Positions 5,618 to 8,400 of a stretch of DNA of 8,400 nt are shown here, piece after piece. Below the pieces are notes generated by a model. The model was given only the letters and a program-made list of their open reading frames with translations. It was not told the DNA's origin and ran no database searches. A program made the position numbers and the translations under genes. The stretch comes from Chloroflexota bacterium (GTDB taxonomy: Bacteria > Chloroflexota > Limnocylindria > Limnocylindrales > CSP1-4): the NCBI GenBank assembly GCA_004298915.1, contig SCTE01000408.1, forward strand, positions 1-8,400, given 5' to 3'. Positions within the stretch are counted from its first letter, which is position 1, and each line of letters opens with the position of its first letter.

Positions 5618-6391
5618 CTAGCGATCAGCCCACAGCACGTGGGTGACCACGAGGTTGCCGGCGCCGAGGTCGAGCAGGTACGTGGCCCCGTGCCCACCAT
5701 TCGTCACCGCGACCAGCCGGCCCCACGCGGCGGGGCTGCCGGCATTGCCGTTCTTCGAGGCAGTCGCCGAGGCGAGTGTCGTGGTCGAGTCGAGATGCGA
5801 GTAGATCGTCACGAGCTCGTCGTAGTCATGCTGGTTCGGATCCTGGTTGGTCGACGGATCGTTCGTGTAGTCCATGCAGGTGCCAAGGTTCGCGTTGGTG
5901 AAGTTCGTATCCTGGTGGTCCAGCCCAAAGGCATGACCGACCTCCTGGCACATGACCAGGTTCCGCCACGCGGGCGTGTTGTAGGTCGACGTGTTGAAGT
6001 ACGTGTCGTTGACCTTCACGGTGGCCTGGGTGATGTGGGTTCCGCCGGTGATGCTGATCGAGGCGACGCCGAGCCAGCCGTTGTTCCCATAGGTCGCGCT
6101 GCAGACCTGGACGGTGCCCGCCGTGGCTCGGCACTGCTTGGCTCGGGGCGCCGACCCGGGCACGATGGTGGCATCGAGGACCGTGGACTGGCTCCAGTCG
6201 CTCGAAGTTGTCGCGAGGTACGGATCCCAGGTCGACGAGACGTTGTCGCCGAGCTTGACCGTGAACGGATTCGATGTCCGAGCCCAGTGATAGCCACCCC
6301 ACGAATGGGTGGCCGACACCGAGGCCGGAGCCACGAGAACGAGGGCGAGGCCGACCGCCAGCAGCGCCACGCGGCGAGGTGCTCGGGACAT
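5618..6391 (-). CDS. Secreted matrixin-like zinc protease homologue with Gln for the first metal His
   Basis: A 257-residue exported protein. Residues 1-27 form a clear signal peptide (SRAPRR, then a hydrophobic core, cut after SVSA). The zincin consensus HExxHxxGxxH appears at 149-159 as QEVGHAFGLDH: E150, H153, G156 and H159 are kept but the first ligand position is Gln149. A Met-turn candidate follows at M173 in TCMDYT. Four Cys (C87, C97, C148, C172) could form two disulfides, the last pair tying the active helix to the Met-turn. The C-terminal 55 residues (TTLASA onward) are a low-complexity Ser/Ala/Gly tail ending in a short beta-rich stretch. The start is set by GGAGGT six bases before the ATG. 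The fold assignment is good; proteolytic activity is uncertain because of the Gln. I have a recollection, not certain, that related proteins also carry Gln here. Its own promoter lies at 6439-6468. Confidence 0.82.
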   Translation of the reverse strand: MSRAPRRVALLAVGLALVLVAPASVSATHSWGGYHWARTSNPFTVKLGDNVSSTWDPYLATTSSDWSQSTVLDATIVPGSAPRAKQCRATAGTVQVCSATYGNNGWLGVASISITGGTHITQATVKVNDTYFNTSTYNTPAWRNLVMCQEVGHAFGLDHQDTNFTNANLGTCMDYTNDPSTNQDPNQHDYDELVTIYSHLDSTTTLASATASKNGNAGSPAAWGRLVAVTNGGHGATYLLDLGAGNLVVTHVLWADR

Positions 6392-6397
6392 CGTGAT

Positions 6398-6403
6398 ACC
6401 TCC
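6398..6403 (-). promoter_or_regulatory. Strong ribosome binding site of the matrixin-like gene
   Basis: GGAGGT on the minus strand, six bases before the ATG at 6391. It decides the start against the 43 extra in-frame codons upstream and shows that this genome does use canonical Shine-Dalgarno pairing. Confidence 0.85.
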
Positions 6404-6438
6404 AGGTTCGGGCTTGGCAGAGCGCCGAGATTCCCCGC

Positions 6439-6468
6439 AGCATACCCGCCCACCGGACCGCCTACCAA
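6439..6468 (-). promoter_or_regulatory. Candidate sigma-70-type promoter of the matrixin-like gene
   Basis: On the minus strand TTGGTA (6468-6463) and TATGCT (6444-6439) are separated by 18 bases, each matching four of six consensus positions. The predicted start near 6432 gives a leader of about 40 bases that contains the GGAGGT ribosome site. Confidence 0.5.
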
Positions 6469-6545
6469 CCGAATCTCCAGCCCGACGGTGCGCCACCGCA
6501 CCGCCAGAACGTGAAGCCACGTCCGACCGACATCAATGGAAATCG

Positions 6546-6575
6546 TTGTATCGAATGAGTACCATGTCGACACAA
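6546..6575. promoter_or_regulatory. Inverted repeat in an AT-rich pocket between divergent genes
   Basis: TTGTATCGA (6546-6554) is mirrored by TCGACACAA (6567-6575), 8 of 9 positions complementary, with a 12-base spacer, so half-site centres are 21 bp (two helical turns) apart. The surrounding 6541-6582 is clearly richer in A+T than the rest of the window. It lies 60 bases upstream of the small basic gene and about 80 bases upstream of the -35 of the matrixin-like gene. A dimeric regulator site is plausible. TGTAAT at 6576-6581 is -10-like (5/6) but has no good -35 at normal spacing. Confidence 0.35.
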
Positions 6576-6623
6576 TGTAATTTCGCGACGCCCATGCGAT
6601 ACCCGGGCCGCGCGACCTGATTC

Positions 6624-6628
6624 AGGAG
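6624..6628 (+). promoter_or_regulatory. Ribosome binding site of the small basic protein gene
   Basis: AGGAG seven bases before the ATG at 6636, which supports both this start and the reality of the short gene. Confidence 0.75.
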
Positions 6629-6635
6629 CCCCCCG

Positions 6636-6959
6636 ATGAAAATTCGCGATGCCAAGCTCGAAGAGCTCGCCCCGAAGCCGCGCAAGCAGCGGGTCATGAC
6701 ACCGCGCCAGATCGCGGCCCAGAAGCGCGATCAGATGATTCAGAAGATGCTCAACGAGATCGCGGTCGGCCCGATGTCCGGGCTCAAGAAGATCGAGCTC
6801 GATCCCGACGAGAAGCTCATGACCATTCGGCTGGCGGTTGCCCGCCAGATCGCGGCCCATCCAGCCGACGTCAACATGGGCGTCCGGGGCGGCGCGATCT
6901 ACATCAGCCGGTCCCCGATCCCGGGGGCACGCGGCGGGCGACCCCGCAAGAAGGCCTGA
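6636..6959 (+). CDS. Small basic protein of unknown function with AT-hook-like C-terminus
   Basis: A 107-residue protein that I do not recognise. Residues 1-40 are Lys/Arg-rich and probably helical (KPRKQRVMTPRQIAAQKRDQ). Residues 52-91 alternate helix and strand (IELDPDEKLMTIRLAVARQI, then VNMGVRGGAIYIS), resembling a small compact domain ending in a beta hairpin. The tail RGGRPRKKA (99-107) is close to the AT-hook core RGRP flanked by basic residues, but with an extra Gly. There is no signal peptide or membrane segment, so it should be cytoplasmic and may bind DNA or RNA. Support for a real gene: a well-spaced AGGAG, high-GC codon choice, a hairpin just after the stop, and no competing gene on the other strand. 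It stands alone, divergent from the matrixin-like gene and convergent with betA. Confidence 0.78.
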   Translation: MKIRDAKLEELAPKPRKQRVMTPRQIAAQKRDQMIQKMLNEIAVGPMSGLKKIELDPDEKLMTIRLAVARQIAAHPADVNMGVRGGAIYISRSPIPGARGGRPRKKA

Positions 6960-6967
6960 CGCGCGCG

Positions 6968-7004
6968 ACCGGCCAGCCCGGCACCGGTTGCCCGGCTCGC
7001 CGGT
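6968..7004. terminator. Bidirectional hairpin terminator
   Basis: A 16-base arm (6968-6983) pairs with 6989-7004 at 14 of 16 positions around a CCGGT loop; the two mismatches are C/C (6974/6998 and 6979/6993). It fills nearly the whole gap between the stop codons of the convergent small basic gene (6959) and betA (7005), touching the betA stop. Such a G+C-rich stem without a U-tract is typical for this composition. Confidence 0.72.
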
Positions 7005-8400
7005 TCAGCCCTCGGCGGCTCCCTCGAACAGGGGCATGCCCTGGCCATGGCGATAGAAGGGCCTGGGCTCCGGCGGCAGGGGCGTGTTCCCGGCGATCAG
7101 GTCGGCCGCCTTCTCGGCAACCATCATGACCGGAGCGTAGATGTTCGCGTTCGTGACGTAGGGAAAGACTGACGCGTCGACGATCGCGAGCCCATCGAGC
7201 CCGTGGACCCGCATCGTCAGCGGATCGACCACGGACAGGGGGTCGGTGCCCATCTTCGCGGTGCATGACGGGTGAAGCGCGGTCTCGCCATCACGGGCGA
7301 CCCAGTCGAGGATCTCCGCGTCGGTCTCGACGGTCGGACCTGGCGATACCTCGCCGCCGTTGAAGCGGGCCATCGCGGGCTGGTTGAGCAGGTCCCTCGC
7401 AACGCGGATGGCCTCGACCCACTCGCGCCGATCCTGGTCGGTCGACAGGTAGTTGAACCGCAGCGCCGGGTGCACGTGGGGGTCGAGGCTCGTGATCTTC
7501 ACGCTACCCCGCGCATCGGAGTACATCGGCCCGACGTGGACCTGGTAGCCATGACCACCGGTCGGGGCGGTGCCGTCGTAGCGGATGGCAAGCGGCAGGA
7601 AGTGGAACATCAGGTTGGGGTAGGCCACCTCGTCATTGCTGCGCACGAACCCTCCACCCTCGAAGTGGTTCGTCGCCCCCGGGCCGCGACGCAGGAACAG
7701 CCACTGGAACCCGATCCACGGACGACGCCACTTCTCGAGTGACGGCTGCATCGAGACCGGCTCCTTCGATCGGTACTGGACGTAGACCTCGAGATGGTCC
7801 TGGAGATTTGCCCCGACGCCCGGCAGGTCCGCGACGACCGGGATACCGAGTGGGTCGAGGTCGGCCGCGCTCCCGACGCCGGACAACTGGAGCAGCTGCG
7901 GCGTGTTGATCGACCCGCCGGCCAGGATGACCTCGCCGGCCTCGATCGTCTCCGTGCCCCCGCCCTGCCGCTCGATCTCGACGCCCGTTGCCCGCCGCCC
8001 GTCGAAGTGGATCCGTGTGACCAGCGTGCTCGTCCGGATCCGCAGGTTGGGGCGACGCATGACCGGATGCAGGTAGGCCCGCGCCGCCGAGATCCGGCGC
8101 CCGCGCCGGATGTTTCGATCGAACTGTGCGAACCCTTCCTGGCGATACCCGTTGACGTCGTCGGTCAGCGGGCGTCCGGATTCCTGCACGGCTTCGAAGA
8201 ACGCACCGAACAGCGGGTTGGTGGCCGGCCCACGCTCCAATGGCAGCGGGCCGCCGTGGCCACGCCACGGATCATCGGGCGATGCGGCGAGCGTGTCCTC
8301 CATGCGCCTGAAGTACGGGAGGCAATGGGCGAAGTCCCACGAGGCCATGCCCTGGTCGGCCGCCCAGCGCTCGAAGTCAAGGGGATTGCCCCGCTGGAAG
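7005..8400 (-). CDS. betA: Choline dehydrogenase, GMC family (N-terminal part beyond right edge)
   Basis: FAD-dependent oxidation of choline to betaine aldehyde, first step of glycine betaine formation or of choline catabolism. About 464 residues are visible; by comparison with staphylococcal-type BetA (about 569) some 90 are missing, including the GxGxxG FAD-binding motif. The frame is open across the right edge, where QRGNPLDFERWA begins; an internal ATG at 8348 is not the start. Signatures: the GMC pattern GSINTPQLLQLSGVG (7916-7872), the long BetA-like stretch NHFEGGGFVRSNDEVAYPNL, HGYQVHVGPMYSDARGS, and HPSCTAKMG, whose first His (7274-7272) is the catalytic base. The partner position, Asn or His in relatives, reads Tyr (NANIYAP, codon 7139-7137). 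The C-terminus GNTPLPPEP...FYRH is typical of BetA. No betaine aldehyde dehydrogenase or choline transporter gene is visible on this side. Another alcohol is possible as substrate, but the close match to BetA makes choline most likely. Confidence 0.88.
   Translation of the reverse strand, partial: FQRGNPLDFERWAADQGMASWDFAHCLPYFRRMEDTLAASPDDPWRGHGGPLPLERGPATNPLFGAFFEAVQESGRPLTDDVNGYRQEGFAQFDRNIRRGRRISAARAYLHPVMRRPNLRIRTSTLVTRIHFDGRRATGVEIERQGGGTETIEAGEVILAGGSINTPQLLQLSGVGSAADLDPLGIPVVADLPGVGANLQDHLEVYVQYRSKEPVSMQPSLEKWRRPWIGFQWLFLRRGPGATNHFEGGGFVRSNDEVAYPNLMFHFLPLAIRYDGTAPTGGHGYQVHVGPMYSDARGSVKITSLDPHVHPALRFNYLSTDQDRREWVEAIRVARDLLNQPAMARFNGGEVSPGPTVETDAEILDWVARDGETALHPSCTAKMGTDPLSVVDPLTMRVHGLDGLAIVDASVFPYVTNANIYAPVMMVAEKAADLIAGNTPLPPEPRPFYRHGQGMPLFEGAAEG

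Noticed and set aside
5597..6514. 305-codon plus-strand frame opposite the matrixin-like gene
   Set aside because: The minus strand has a signal peptide, a zincin motif, GGAGGT and a promoter; the plus frame has Arg-rich antisense composition.
6576..6581. TGTAAT as -10 of the small basic protein gene
   Set aside because: The hexamer is good, but the nearest -35-like TTGTAT is 24 bases away, so I do not list it as a promoter.
1..8400. Hidden defence, biosynthetic or mobile system
   Set aside because: All genes stand alone on alternating strands with their own terminators or promoters; no nuclease, transposase, integrase, toxin-antitoxin pair or terminal inverted repeats are visible.

Overview
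The window is high-GC DNA, about two thirds G+C by eye. It carries six protein genes that are mostly single transcription units on alternating strands. No RNA gene, CRISPR array, insertion sequence or phage gene is visible. The gene set suggests a free-living, probably soil or sediment bacterium: cytosine deaminase, proline dehydrogenase, choline dehydrogenase, and two exported proteins, one of them a large phosphoesterase with FN3, PKD and carbohydrate-binding-like domains. My best guess is a Chloroflexota or Actinobacteria-like lineage. This rests on composition, the look of the secreted proteins and likely leaderless starts, and no marker gene settles it.

Layout from left to right. Positions 1-1089 (-) hold a 3'-truncated cytosine deaminase (codA type); its C-terminus lies beyond the left edge. 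Positions 1252-4368 (-) hold a 1038-residue exported calcineurin-like/purple-acid-phosphatase-like metallophosphoesterase with the domain order signal peptide, phosphoesterase, FN3, FN3, DNRLRE/CBM96, PKD, FN3, DNRLRE/CBM96. Positions 4564-5484 (+) hold a monofunctional proline dehydrogenase. Positions 5618-6391 (-) hold a secreted matrixin-like zincin in which the first His of the HExxHxxGxxH motif is Gln. Positions 6636-6959 (+) hold a small basic protein of unknown function with an AT-hook-like tail. Positions 7005-8400 (-) hold choline dehydrogenase (betA), whose N-terminal FAD-binding part lies beyond the right edge.

The convergent gene pairs (5485-5617 and 6960-7004) each contain a strong hairpin that can act as a bidirectional terminator. 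The divergent region 4369-4563 is the most interesting non-coding stretch. It has three head-to-tail 10-bp repeats ending just upstream of a candidate -35 for the phosphoesterase, then a perfect 16-bp palindrome. Both genes there have poor or absent Shine-Dalgarno sequences and -10-like hexamers 7-8 bases before their ATG, which points to leaderless mRNAs. The other divergent region (6392-6635) has a normal promoter, good ribosome binding sites on both sides, and an AT-rich dyad.

The genes do not form an operon or an obvious defence or biosynthetic system. Three encode catabolism of small nitrogen compounds (cytosine, proline, choline) and two encode exported hydrolases. The shared theme is scavenging of nitrogen, carbon and possibly phosphorus, but that link is inference from co-location only.
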